From: Bugula neritina
Taxonomy: Eukaryota; Bryozoa; Gymnolaemata; Cheilostomatida; Bugulidae
NCBI GenBank assembly: GCA_964035545.1
Contig: OZ037766.1
Span: forward strand, 2,414,501 to 2,478,500
Direction: 5' to 3'
Length of the DNA stretch: 64,000 nucleotides
In this document: positions 38,613-58,897 of the stretch, piece by piece
Layout: every line of letters begins with the position of its first letter
Position numbering within the stretch: the stretch's first letter is position 1
Notes under the pieces: model-generated
Seen by the model: only the letters and a program-made list of their open reading frames with translations
Told to the model about the DNA's origin: nothing
Database searches by the model: none
Made by a program: the position numbers and the translations under genes

Positions 38613-39209
38613 AATATGGTGTCCGGTAAATATGGCCAGGTAAATATGGCACAGGTAAATATGGCACAGGTAAATATGGCACAAGTAAAAATGGCACAGG
38701 TATAAATAATGGCAAAAAATGGCAAAGTAGGTAAAAATGGCATATTCTCAATATTAGGGTTTGGAGATAGGGGTTTGAGTTTGGGGTTGGGGTTTAAGTG
38801 TTAGGGGTTTGGGTTTCGGCTGAGAGGTTTAGGATTTGGGGGTTGGGAAAATTCAACATCTTTAGTGTGCCATGTTTACCTACTTTACCATTTGTGTCAC
38901 TATTACCTGTGTCACTATTACCTGTGGCATTATTACCTGTGCCATTATTACCTGTGTCATTTTTACCTGTGCCATCTTTACCTGTGCCATTATTACTTGT
39001 GCCATTATTACCTGTGTCACTATTACCTGTGCCATTATTATACCTGTGCCATTATTACCTGTGCCATTATTACCTGTGCCATTATTACCTGTGCCATTAT
39101 TACCTGTGCCATTATTACCTGTGCCATCTTTACCTGCGCCATTATTACCTGTGTCATTTTTACCTGTGCCATCTTTACCTGTGCCATCTTTAACAATGCC
39201 ATTTTACCA
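38613..39209. repeat. Foldback minisatellite with G-rich loop
   Basis: The left arm (about 38613-38745) repeats CAGGTAAATATGGCA. The right arm (about 38868-39209) repeats the reverse-complement type TGCCATTATTACCTG about 20 times, with variants ATCTTT and ATTTTT. Between them, 38754-38847 is strongly G-rich on the plus strand, with TTAGGG, TTTGGGG and TTGGGG runs. The two arms can pair to give a long hairpin with a G-rich loop. Open frames read as PVPLLPVPLL or similar in every frame and are by-products of the 15-bp unit. Confidence 0.85.
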
Positions 39210-39676
39210 AAAATTTTAAAATATTTATAAGTTGAATCAGTTGACAAAATTACTTGAGAATGCTTTTGCTTGATATATCATATTATATTATATATTTTTA
39301 GTTCAAGTTTATCATATTATTGTTATTTTTAAATTATTTCATCTTGATGACAGATTACCCAGTTATGAAGCTATGCCTATAGTTTTCTTATTATTGTCTT
39401 GACTTCCGTATCAGTGTTGTAGTTACAATAGAAGGGCAGATAACTCCCTATGCTTTAAAATACAAGAGCAGATAATATATACACACCTGGAATCTTTATA
39501 CATTCTTCACTCTCTACACTAATATAATAACTAACTATAGAGCTCTACTTTGGACTTATAGCTGTAATGAAGACTAATTTTAATCCTGCACATGTAATTT
39601 TAAAAAGTGTGCTTATTTGGGTAATGTACATTGCAGCAATTACTTTTTATATCTCTGTTCTTTTGAATTATTAGGA

Positions 39677-39679
<3 letters not shown>
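39210..39679. other. No gene recognised
   Basis: AT-rich DNA containing one good match to the dispersed motif AGGGCAGATAACTCC at about 39434. Confidence 0.45.
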
Positions 39680-39772
<93 letters not shown>

Positions 39773-39857
39773 TATGTGTGTGTGCGTGTGCGTGTGCCTG
39801 TGCGTGTGCGTGTTTGTGTGCGTGTGCGTGTGTGTGTGTGTGCGCATGCGCGTGTGT
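39680..39857. repeat. Compound (AT)n-(GT/GC)n microsatellite
   Basis: An AT run of about 95 bp passes directly into about 80 bp of alternating GT with GC and CT interruptions. Alternating purine-pyrimidine throughout. Confidence 0.95.
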
Positions 39858-40910
39858 ACAAGATACAGATTGATACAGTAGTTTGTGTGAGTACTATCAG
39901 CTCAAAATTGACCAAAAAATATTATTTGCTATTCCAGATAAAAAAGATGAATTTCCACGGCAGATTGTAATTTGCTATTAAAGAACACAACACATATTAA
40001 AATTTCTGTGGCTTATTGTTCATAAGTTTTTGGCTTCAATATTTCTTTGTCTTTAATTTTATTTTCAACCATTCTATATATTTTATATCTTTTTAATAAA
40101 AACTCTCAAACTTTAAAATCTATACTGTGAAACACAAAAATTTGTAGCAAAAGAATGCCACGTTTCTTATATTATACTCTCTTTTGTTATTTTTAAAAAC
40201 TATATATAGTATAACAATTAATTGATTTAGGACGTGATAATTCAAAACATGTGGCAAATTTTAAAGTGGAAAAGAAAAAATTATAATATCATAAAAAGTG
40301 TTGGATGACAGAAAGTTTATGAATACATCTTTCAGTGATTAGATTATGTGAACAGTTGTTATTAGATTTGATAGGATGTACATACAAATATTTTCTATTG
40401 ACAAAGTTAGCGCAGCTTTGATTCAGAGTAGTAGAGAAATTTTTGCAATGTCAGCTATTTTTAGAAAATATTGTTTCCTTGTTTCAGCATGACAACAACT
40501 AAAGTAGTAAAAACATAATGTTTTTGTATTGATTTTAAATAATATTACTTTGACAAAAGTTTTTGTCGGTAGCTGCACTGTCATCTTTTGCTTAGCAAAA
40601 ATCATGTATAACAATTATTTAGATTTTCTTTGGAATTTGGACTTTATTTGTCTCCTAAGATATATATATATATAAATAGCAAAATCAAATTTGATTATTC
40701 ATAGAAATATGTTGACATTACACCGTAATGACCTTTATACTGTAAAATATATATATTTAAAAAGTTTAGTTGAAATACATAAACTGCTGTCATAATAACT
40801 CACTGTCAAACAGTTTCCTCTAACTCTTAAAATAGCATTTTCCTCATACATAACCTAGAATGTTGTCAATAACTATCATACATATTGGCAACTTTTTGCT
40901 GAAAATTTTA
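39858..40910. other. No gene recognised
   Basis: AT-rich upstream region of the short peptide gene at 41.3 kb; no exon is supported. Confidence 0.45.
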
Positions 40911-40918
40911 TATAAAAG
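40911..40918 (+). promoter_or_regulatory. TATA box of the 41.3-kb peptide gene
   Basis: TATAAAAG followed by an untranslated exon that ends at ACACC|GTAAGTA (exon end 41005). Confidence 0.7.
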
Positions 40919-41318
40919 AGAAGTATATTTGGTGTCTAATCATTGCTATCTACTAGTCTGCTAGAATTACAAGATCAACTTTTTTTGAAAAGCAAACAAA
41001 ACACCGTAAGTATAATCTGAAACTTATTAAAAGTCAAGTTTCAAAACTTGAGATAAGTTTTTTAGAAAAGTAAAGTATTTCATTCACTAGAAGTTGCAGT
41101 TACTAGTTCACACTGCATTGTGAAATTTATTTTTTATTTTTTTTATTTTACATGTTCTCACACCAAAATCTTGTTAGAAATTTTTGTTGCTACCTAAAAT
41201 AGTTGTGTATATAAAACGAAATTTTTACTAGCAGTTTTTAGCTTTATCTTTATTTTTTAATTTTTTATTTTGGATTTTTGCCTCAAAGTTGTTTGTGGTT
41301 CTTACAGACTACCAAATC

Positions 41319-41423
41319 ATGAAGCTGTTCAACGCCCTTGCTGCTCTCCTTCTCATTGTTGTGCTGAGCACCGTCTCTGCAAGCAGATACTCTGATTCTA
41401 ACTCCAACAGCCGAGAGTATTAA
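41319..41423 (+). CDS. Short secreted peptide (34 aa), possibly prematurely stopped
   Basis: Layout as in the neighbouring genes: TATA box, untranslated exon, acceptor CTTACAG, then ATG 11 bases into exon 2 (starting 41308). Residues 1-21 are a signal peptide (MKLFNALAALLLIVV...). The remaining 13 residues, RYSDSNSNSREY and a preceding Ser, end at a TAA (41421-41423). The same frame then stays open for 15 more codons rich in Ser, Tyr and Arg up to the splice donor at 41467. If spliced to the exon at 41964, the next codons are CAA and TAA. So the frame may once have been 50 residues long. AATAAA lies at 42069. The gene could be a young pseudogene, or it may make a very short product. No family recognised. 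Confidence 0.6.
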   Translation: MKLFNALAALLLIVVLSTVSASRYSDSNSNSREY

Positions 41424-41468
41424 CTTTCGCCTTACCGCTCTACCAGTGCCCACTACAGAAACCTACAG

Positions 41469-41612
41469 TAAGTTACAGTATATAAATAGTATATAATATA
41501 GTAAGTTACAGTATACAACTAGTATATAATATAGTGGGTTACAGTATATAAATAGTATATAATATAGTAAGTTACAGTATATAAATAGTATAGACTGTGA
41601 TAAGTTACGGCA
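41469..41612. repeat. About 37-bp tandem repeat, ~4 copies
   Basis: The unit GTAAGTTACAGTATATAAAT plus AGTATATAATATA is repeated inside the 3'-UTR intron, beginning at the splice donor itself, so each unit carries a copy of a GTAAGT-like donor string. Confidence 0.85.
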
Positions 41613-42099
41613 AGTATAGAACTATATTATAAAATAAATTGTAGTTACACAACATGTAACCATGCAACTACACTGTATTATACTTTGAACTGCACTATAT
41701 ATTTTGTCAAATGGCAAAGTTGAGAACTGAAATAGTTAGATGTGCTGTTTGAATATACTTTAAAACTGTAGTGAATTTACAAATTAAATATTACTTTGTT
41801 TATTTAGCGAAAACAGTAATAAAACTTTTTAGCACTGTTATGGATGTTGAAAATTCATGCATATCCAAGTTACAGCTAAACATGTAAGTCTGAACAACTT
41901 CTTCAAGTATCAGTTGCATTAGTTGCATTGAACAAAGCAAGTAAACTTTTCATTTTATTTTAGATAAAGAGAAGATGTCAACATCAACATCAAAGATCCA
42001 AAAGTTTCTGAGATTTCTAATTAACTGCATTTTATCAATTTCTTAATTTGTGTTTGTTTAATGTTGATAATAAACTCATAATTTTCAAACTGATTATAT

Positions 42100-43635
42100 A
42101 CTATTTGTTGGTTTCCAAATAATTCTCATGGAGAATCAAGCAAGCATTTTGTGATAATTTTGTATAATTTAGAGCACAAAAAAACAATTCTTTCTTTTAA
42201 AAAATTATTAAATAATTCAGCTTTATGTTCCATAACATTTTGATTGGACAGATTTTAAAATAAGCACCTTCCATGGCCTTGAATCACAATGCTACATGTC
42301 CAAAGGGAAATAGTTCTAATAATAGAAATATAAAGCAAAAATTATTCTCTAAAGAGTAAATCAACATTGCTGAATTCAACTAATGTAGAGTTAAAACATA
42401 TGAAGCAAAAGAATAATATTGCTGCGCATTACTCCACCCATTAGCATAAGATTTCATTACCATTTAATGAAAATTAGGAAACATAAATACGCATGTTTAG
42501 TCAATATCATGGTACAGTAAAAATAATAATTTTTCTATGTATATGTTATATATGTTAGTACAGTTTTTTATTCATAATTATTTTTCATAACATGCATTTA
42601 AATAAATAAAAGTTTGCAAGAAAGTAGTTGAATAAAAAATCAGAAAAATTTCTATTTAATGAAGTAATGGTGATATCAAACTGGAAGAAAAAATTTTCTT
42701 TATCAATAAAAACATTTGTAGCAAATCTTGTCATAAATTTAATATAATACAAAATTAAAAATACAGATAAATGCTAAACATCCAACTGATTTAAAGCGTA
42801 TGTCCAAAATGCATCAAATAGAGCTAAGCAATTGGATCTAATTGATTTCTAGTTGATAAAAATAAGACATACAATGTATAAAATAAAAGCATATCATGGA
42901 CAAAGCCATTTGACATTTGGAATGCACTTTATATACTCATATAGGAGTAGTTAAAAGCTGAACAAATATTGTCTTAGTTAATCTTAGTACTCATTTCCAC
43001 ATTTTCAATATTATTTACATTATTTTTAATTAGCTAAAGCAACAACATGTAATAATTTAGTTATCAAATAAAGGATGTGTACATATTATGTATGTTTATG
43101 AATATCATGACATGCTGAAGCCACTGCTTTAATAATAAAATTCAATTAATGTATGCATTCAAAGTTACTTAATCATTTAAATAAACCCTAGCAGCCTTTG
43201 GTATAATAGTGCGTGTGGTTTAAGCAGTTAATAATAGTTATATAATCAACCACCCGCAACTCTTACAGACATAAATGTACAATAATAAATTAATTTTTTA
43301 ATAAAACAATATAACTTTTTGTATCACTAATAGATGGTAGGATTGGCTTGCAGTTATGGCTATGTGGTGACGTAATGTTGATTATGTAATTTTATGATTG
43401 ATGATGCAAGCTAATGCTGGCAGGCAGGTCATAGGCTAAATAAATGTCTGGTCATGGTTTCATAGGTCAAAATGAAATGCACCCTTTAAGCCTAATGGGC
43501 AGTGTAGGAGCAGTGAAAGGGCAGTGATATATGTCAATAACCTATGATTGTTCTTCGACTCACTAAGACTTATACAATTGGTTTAAAATATTCTCCATTT
43601 TTTAGTTTTTGTGTAAATTCAAACTTAGGCAATAT
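42100..43635. other. No gene recognised
   Basis: AT-rich intergenic DNA after the 41.3-kb gene; no exon, promoter or repeat family is supported. Confidence 0.45.
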
Positions 43636-43718
43636 AGCGTTGAGTTTACCCTGTGGCCCCCTGTGGTGTAATGGTAGCATCTGCTTGCAAGGCGGTGGTC
43701 CAGGATTCAAATCCCATT
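43636..43718 (+). repeat. tRNA-Cys-like sequence (pseudogene or SINE head)
   Basis: GTGGTGTAATGGTAGC (A-box-like), anticodon loop TTGCAAG (GCA), and GGATTCAAATCCC (B-box-like) are in correct order and spacing for a tRNA. The acceptor 3' half does not pair well with the 5' half. The 5' flank GAGTTTACCC is shared with the copies at 33011 and 33203, which favours a repeat family over an independent tRNA gene. Confidence 0.55.
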
Positions 43719-45281
43719 TATCTAATGCTGAATTGTCTCAGGAACTACAAAATTGCTTCAAATATCAGTTATTGATAAAAATGATTTTCATAATAAATCT
43801 CTGAAGTTATAATAATGATTATTTTTATTATATCAGTGCTTGAAAAGGTTTTTTGAATAAGCATTAGTGATTTTTGTAAATGTTTTTTATCAGAAACCAT
43901 CAGTCTGAATAAATTACTTCCAATTATTGAGCAAATCACACACAGCTTCAATCAGAATGCATTGAATATTTCACTGAAGCAGCTTTGACTGTAAGCATTG
44001 AAAATGTTCCTTCATGGAGACTATAAACTGTGCTACTCTCAAATAATACATAGCAAGAGCAAAGTTTTTATGTCAGCTATACCAAAGTTGTCTTCTCCTA
44101 ATAGAAGTTTAATACTTGATTGAAATTTCTATGATGTCAATATTTAGACCAGTTCTATACTACTCATGTTTTGTAAGGCGGATTTGCTCTTGGATTTAAT
44201 CTTCTGACACTCTATCAACAAATTCAAAAATAATTCTAGATAATAATAGCAAACAAGTTAAGAAGTTAAAACTCACTGCGAATAAAAGTCGGTATTTCAA
44301 TTGACATATTTTTATGCTTAATTAATTTATGACTATAGGGATATACTTGGCCACACTAATGAAGCTAGTATGTAATATCTTTTTGAGTATGTTTCAATAT
44401 TTTTGCACATATACATTATGTGGATAGCATTTATGTGCAAACGAAATTAGGCAGTGTATTTATGAGGCTGAATCAATTAAATGAGCTGCCACAGTAATTG
44501 CATTTTGTATACCACTCAGATATTTTTACACCAACTTCTGAAGCTCATGTTGAATGGAGTAAAGGATATACGTGATCCTTTTAACATTTATATGAAATTA
44601 TTAATAGCAAGTTATTATGCTTTTACCATTGAGTAATAGATTAAAACACTAATTTTTCAGTTTATTAGGGAAATATGGCAATATATTTTATAAGTTTAAA
44701 AATACAATTTTAGCATTAAAATTAAGCATTTTACGCTTTACTAAAATTAAAATGAACATTCAATTTCATGAAAATTAAAGCATTTCTTTTACATATTATA
44801 TATATATAGCACAAAATTGCAAAATCTACAAATGTGACTATATTACGCATCTATAGTATTGAAGAAATTTTTCTTAGCCCAAAACTAATAAAACTATTGT
44901 CATTTTGAACTGATTAGAAAAAGATTCACTGTTCTTCAATTATTATGTAATATTCTATAATTACAGGATGATTTCATCTCTCAATCAAGAAATTTTTCTT
45001 TTTTGGTTAAAAGGATTTTTGTGGGTGAGCGAACTGACTCAAGATTTTATAATAATCTAGCAACACTGCGAGAAAGCACACACATCCGGTTAAAACTATT
45101 TTTCTACGTTTTGTCACAGTTTTTGGTGATTTAATTACAGATTATTAGGTAATTAGATTATTAATGGGTTCAGCACATTATGTAACAAGTTGTGAATTGC
45201 CCGATTATATAACACCTTTCCATATACATTGACTCTAAATTTCTCATTGGCTGTTTAGCATAATGTCATTATAGTTACACC
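43719..45281. other. No gene recognised
   Basis: AT-rich DNA without a supported exon, leading to the promoter of the Gly/His-rich protein gene. Confidence 0.45.
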
Positions 45282-45289
45282 TATATAAG
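45282..45289 (+). promoter_or_regulatory. TATA box of the Gly/His-rich protein gene
   Basis: TATATAAG about 30 bp before a short first exon that ends at ATGCTACAG|GTAAAA (exon end 45355). Confidence 0.7.
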
Positions 45290-45346
45290 CTGGTGCAGGC
45301 TCAGTGTTTGCAAATCTAACTGCAAGTACTAGTTGAATTACCAAAG

Positions 45347-46565
45347 ATGCTACAGGTAAAACTTTAAGATATTTCTAGCTGATACCATGTATATATTTAT
45401 TAGGGAGTTTTCATTTTCTCAATTCTCTTCTATAGAGTTCTAATTTATTTTTCTATTCTATGACTGCATGAATAATTCTTTTTTAAACTTGGAGATACAG
45501 ACATTTTTAATTTATAGTATATTACATAAAATTTAAAAGAATTGTATTATAACTTATGTCCCCCCACCCAGTTTTTTTGTTTCAAACTAATTGGAAAGGG
45601 CAGATAATGCAAATAAAATTTATTTTTCTCTCATTTGACTTCTGATAAAATATTTAAGATTGATTTGAGAGTTTTCTAAATGAAATTCTGGAAAATTCTT
45701 GTCAATTTTTGCATAACTGAGGTATCTGCATTATTTTAATAACACAGACATTTAATTTTTATAATTGCATTTGAATACAAGTTAAATATGACAATTATTG
45801 CGCTGAATATTAAATTATTATAGCTGCTCATAACTGCATGAAAATTTATTGCAGGGAACCACAAAGATGATTGGTCTGGCTAGCTTGAGCTTACATCTGC
45901 TAATTTGGTCCTTAACTGAAGCGTATGAGGATGTGGTTTATGAAGACGTGGTTTCGTATGAGAGTGTGAACCCTTTACATGATACTTCTTATGTTCACAC
46001 ATCATCTGGTAATGGGGTGGGCGGTTTGAGCCACCACAAAGGCAAAGGTTTTGGCAAGAAGAAGATAGGAAACTTAGGTGGTGGGTTCCATGATATTCCA
46101 CATGTTGGGTCACATGGTATATCATATGGTGGCCACACACCGTACGGTGATTCCCTACACGGAATTCCCCATGGTTTACCACACGGAATTCCCCATGGTC
46201 TACCACACGGAATTCCCCACGGTTTACCACATAGCCTACCACACGGTTTACCACATGGGCTACCCCACGGCTTACCATTTGGAGGTGGAAAAGTTTTGAA
46301 TGGTCTTGGTTTTGGAAAAGGTGGTGTTGGCGGGTTTGGGGTGCCACATGGCGTGGGTCACGTGGGCCTGCACGGAATAGGAGACATCTTTGGTCTGGGT
46401 AAGCAAGTCATTCCTGGAACTGGACAAATTCACGGTTTGGTTCACTCACAAAACTTGGGACATGGAAAGCGCCGCTCTAAAGGAAAGAGATATCATGGAG
46501 AGAGTGATGGTTATGGCTACAACCATGGAGGACCAGACCAGATCTATGGTTTAGATGGTTATTAA
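45347..46565 (+). CDS. Gly/His/Pro-rich secreted protein with PHG repeats (239 aa)
   Basis: Exon 1 contributes ATG CTA CAG (45347-45355) and exon 2 (45855-46565) continues in the same frame; a second ATG at 45867 starts the same signal peptide and gives 232 residues. Either start is possible and contexts are alike. Counting from the second ATG, residues 1-19 are a signal peptide, then an acidic Glu-Asp-Val/Tyr stretch, a Gly/His-rich segment, and residues 98-137 made of tandem PHGL/PHGI tripeptide-like units. Further Gly-rich sequence and a basic KRRSKGKR cluster (201-208), which could be a proprotein-convertase site, follow. High His content suggests metal binding or pH-dependent assembly, as in some structural secreted proteins; this is inference. 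AATAAA at 46596. No named family recognised. Confidence 0.75.
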
Positions 46566-46601
46566 CTGTAATTATATTACTATATTATTACATACAATAA
46601 A

Positions 46602-48451
46602 TTGTTAATTCTCTTACTGTAGTACTATATTCAATATTGTTGGTGATTTTTATATCTTACTGCACTATTATATACATAATCACTGTTAATTACATCACTT
46701 ATTGCATTATTATGTATACATATATTAATATTTATAGCTATACATTGCTACATTCTTACATAGATTTTAATTGCTAATTATTGTTTCTGTGTATATTTCA
46801 TAGGTCTACTGTATAGTTAATAAGCTTATTCAACTTTTACAAAAGAAAGCATTGAAATATTTACATACTGTAGAAATAATTATATTTAGCTGGTCTAAGT
46901 GTATTACTATATATACAAAAGAAAATAACTTATTTCATCAATAATATTTCCTAATTATATGTTTTTGTGATTACATAATAAACATATTATTAATTTATTT
47001 CTCAACAACTCTTTGCTAATCAATATACTGATACTTCTAATATAAAATTCTATTGAGTGTTATTTCCACTATGCAGTTGAAATAAATTGACCATTAGTTG
47101 AAATTAAGTTTCCTTTACAGAAATTGAAAAGGAAAGAAATCGCTCTTCTTTAAACATGTGTAATTATATAGAACATAGTGACTGCTTCAATATTACCATA
47201 ACTTGAAAAATATAATTTATTAGCTTCGCAAAACAACAATTATTTTTTTATAGTATTATGATAGCATTCTAAGCAGAGCTATGTCAGGAGTAAAAAGCCC
47301 TTTTCTTAACAACATTTATTATTTTCAGCTATCTAGTAAATTTTAAACAAGTTTCTTTTTTATTCTGACAAATTTCTACATTGTATCAAGCAATGCAAAC
47401 AATATAGATGAATGAGAAAACCAAGCCATGCTCTTCAAGGTAACCAAAGTTAATCATAGTTGCTTTCATAAGTGTAACCTTTTAGTAAGTCCAGAGACTT
47501 CATTAGGATTATTTCTCAAATGTCGTCACTATAATAATTGCTATAAATGGAGGCAAGAAACACTGACACTTGCACTGAAACATTAAACATATTTTTCACA
47601 AATTCAATGTTCTTATTGGCGACTTACAATTATTGCGTAACATTATAAAAATAATACTGCAATTCGTTGTCAATTATATAATGCTTTGAGCCACTCTTCA
47701 CAAAAAAATAAAGGGGTATTTGGTTTTGTTCATTGCTGGAACAGCTGTCAATATTCTACACAATGCTGTAGTTTAAATAGCTCGATATATTTTAGCATAG
47801 ACTATTCGTCCTCTAAAGTCTAAAACTAGGGCAATGTTAGATTCTTTGCTGTGCAACTTTATTTACTCTACTGTCAAATCTGAGTTGCAGAGATTTAATT
47901 TGAATATAAATCAAATGAAACTGATTGCATCATAATAATTGTATAAAGAAAAGCAGCTGCAATTCTTTAGAAAAAAAGGCAATTAGACAAAATGACTCCC
48001 AGGATAATCAGTAAAGAGTTAATATGAACACACCTTCATATAAAATGGTATTATACCAATATATTATACCATAGTTCAGTTCAAATACAGTTAGCAGTGT
48101 AATGATAGCCTGTCTAGTTTGATTGAGATATAAATCACAGAGTTACAGCTTTGAAGAAGAAAAACAGAATTTTGCACAAACTAATTCTAGAATTTAAATC
48201 CACCATTAATTGTTTATTTTATTTCTTTAGTTTTTATAAAACAAACATGCTATACTTTGAAACTTTGAGCTTTTTTTCCCTTTCTCTCCCTTTCTCCCTG
48301 TTTCAGTAATGAGAACTTTTCTGCTGCACCCAGTCCTGCAAACACCAAAAGTTCTGTCAGAGATACAACATAGACATGATAGAAGGCGAGTGTAGAGTTC
48401 TTATGTTTACAGTGCACAGCTGAATTACAGTACATCATTACAATACTAGAC
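46602..48451. other. No gene recognised
   Basis: AT-rich DNA between the Gly/His-rich gene and the NAT10-like gene; no coding exon is supported. Confidence 0.45.
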
Positions 48452-48565
48452 ACCAGGGTGACACGGATTTCATAGTTTATGACTTTCATTTCAGAGGTTA
48501 AGGGCTCAACTCTCAGCTGTGCCATTTCTGTCAAAAGGATTGCACCTTACCTTGCTGAATTGTAT
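48452..48565 (+). mobile_element. Possible tRNA-derived SINE fragment
   Basis: CCAGGGTGACACGGATTTCA, then GGTTAAGGGCTCAACTCTCA and CAGCTGTGCCATTTCTGTC, resembles a decayed tRNA head with its B-box region followed by a SINE-like body. It differs from the three-copy SINE of this window and has no second copy here, so the call is weak. Confidence 0.3.
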
Positions 48566-49063
48566 AGACTAGAACCTAAGATACAAGAGGGTTTGTTTGG
48601 TGGATTTTGTTAGAAGCCCATTTCAGCCGTTTTTGAAAGACTAATTGAAGAATAGACAGGACTGCATTGTTATTGACTATCTGGTGCATCTTTCAACAAA
48701 ACATTTCATTGGCTAAAAAATTTTAACAATGTTTTATGCCACCAAAGAGCAAAATCTGGGTAAAATGCAAGACTGGTCAGTGTTTCACATGTATTATAGC
48801 CCAATAAAAAAAAATTAATTTCAACAGACAATTTAATAATGCCAACAGTTTTAAATTACAAAAATTGCTTCCGTGATCAGCTTAAAAGTCTTCCATTGTT
48901 GATTAGGTAATACCATTTAAATATCTCTGGATGTTGGAGAAGATTTACATTACTTCAGCAGCAGAAATAACAATAGACTTTGTAGCCTCACATGCAGGTA
49001 AAATAACAGAAGTAGCCTTACATCTCAACACTTTAAAATCTTACCCTGCATCTAAGCAGAGCC

Positions 49064-58897
<9,834 letters not shown>

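Noticed and set aside
38754-38847. True chromosome end or interstitial telomere
   Set aside because: The G-runs are irregular (TTTGGGG, TTAGGGG, TTGGGG) and short, and lie within a foldback repeat; they do not form a regular TTAGGG array.
38449-39247. Pro/Val/Leu- and Cys/His/Tyr-rich repeat proteins on both strands
   Set aside because: The 15-bp minisatellite unit has a length divisible by three and no stop in most frames, so open frames appear in several frames at once. There is no splice or promoter context.
43544-43804. Plus-strand frame of 86 codons
   Set aside because: Runs through the tRNA-like repeat; no coding signal.
45880-46347. Minus-strand frame of 155 codons rich in VVNHGEFRV
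   Set aside because: Antisense of the PHG-repeat gene; the repeat keeps other frames open. The sense frame has the signal peptide and splice sites.
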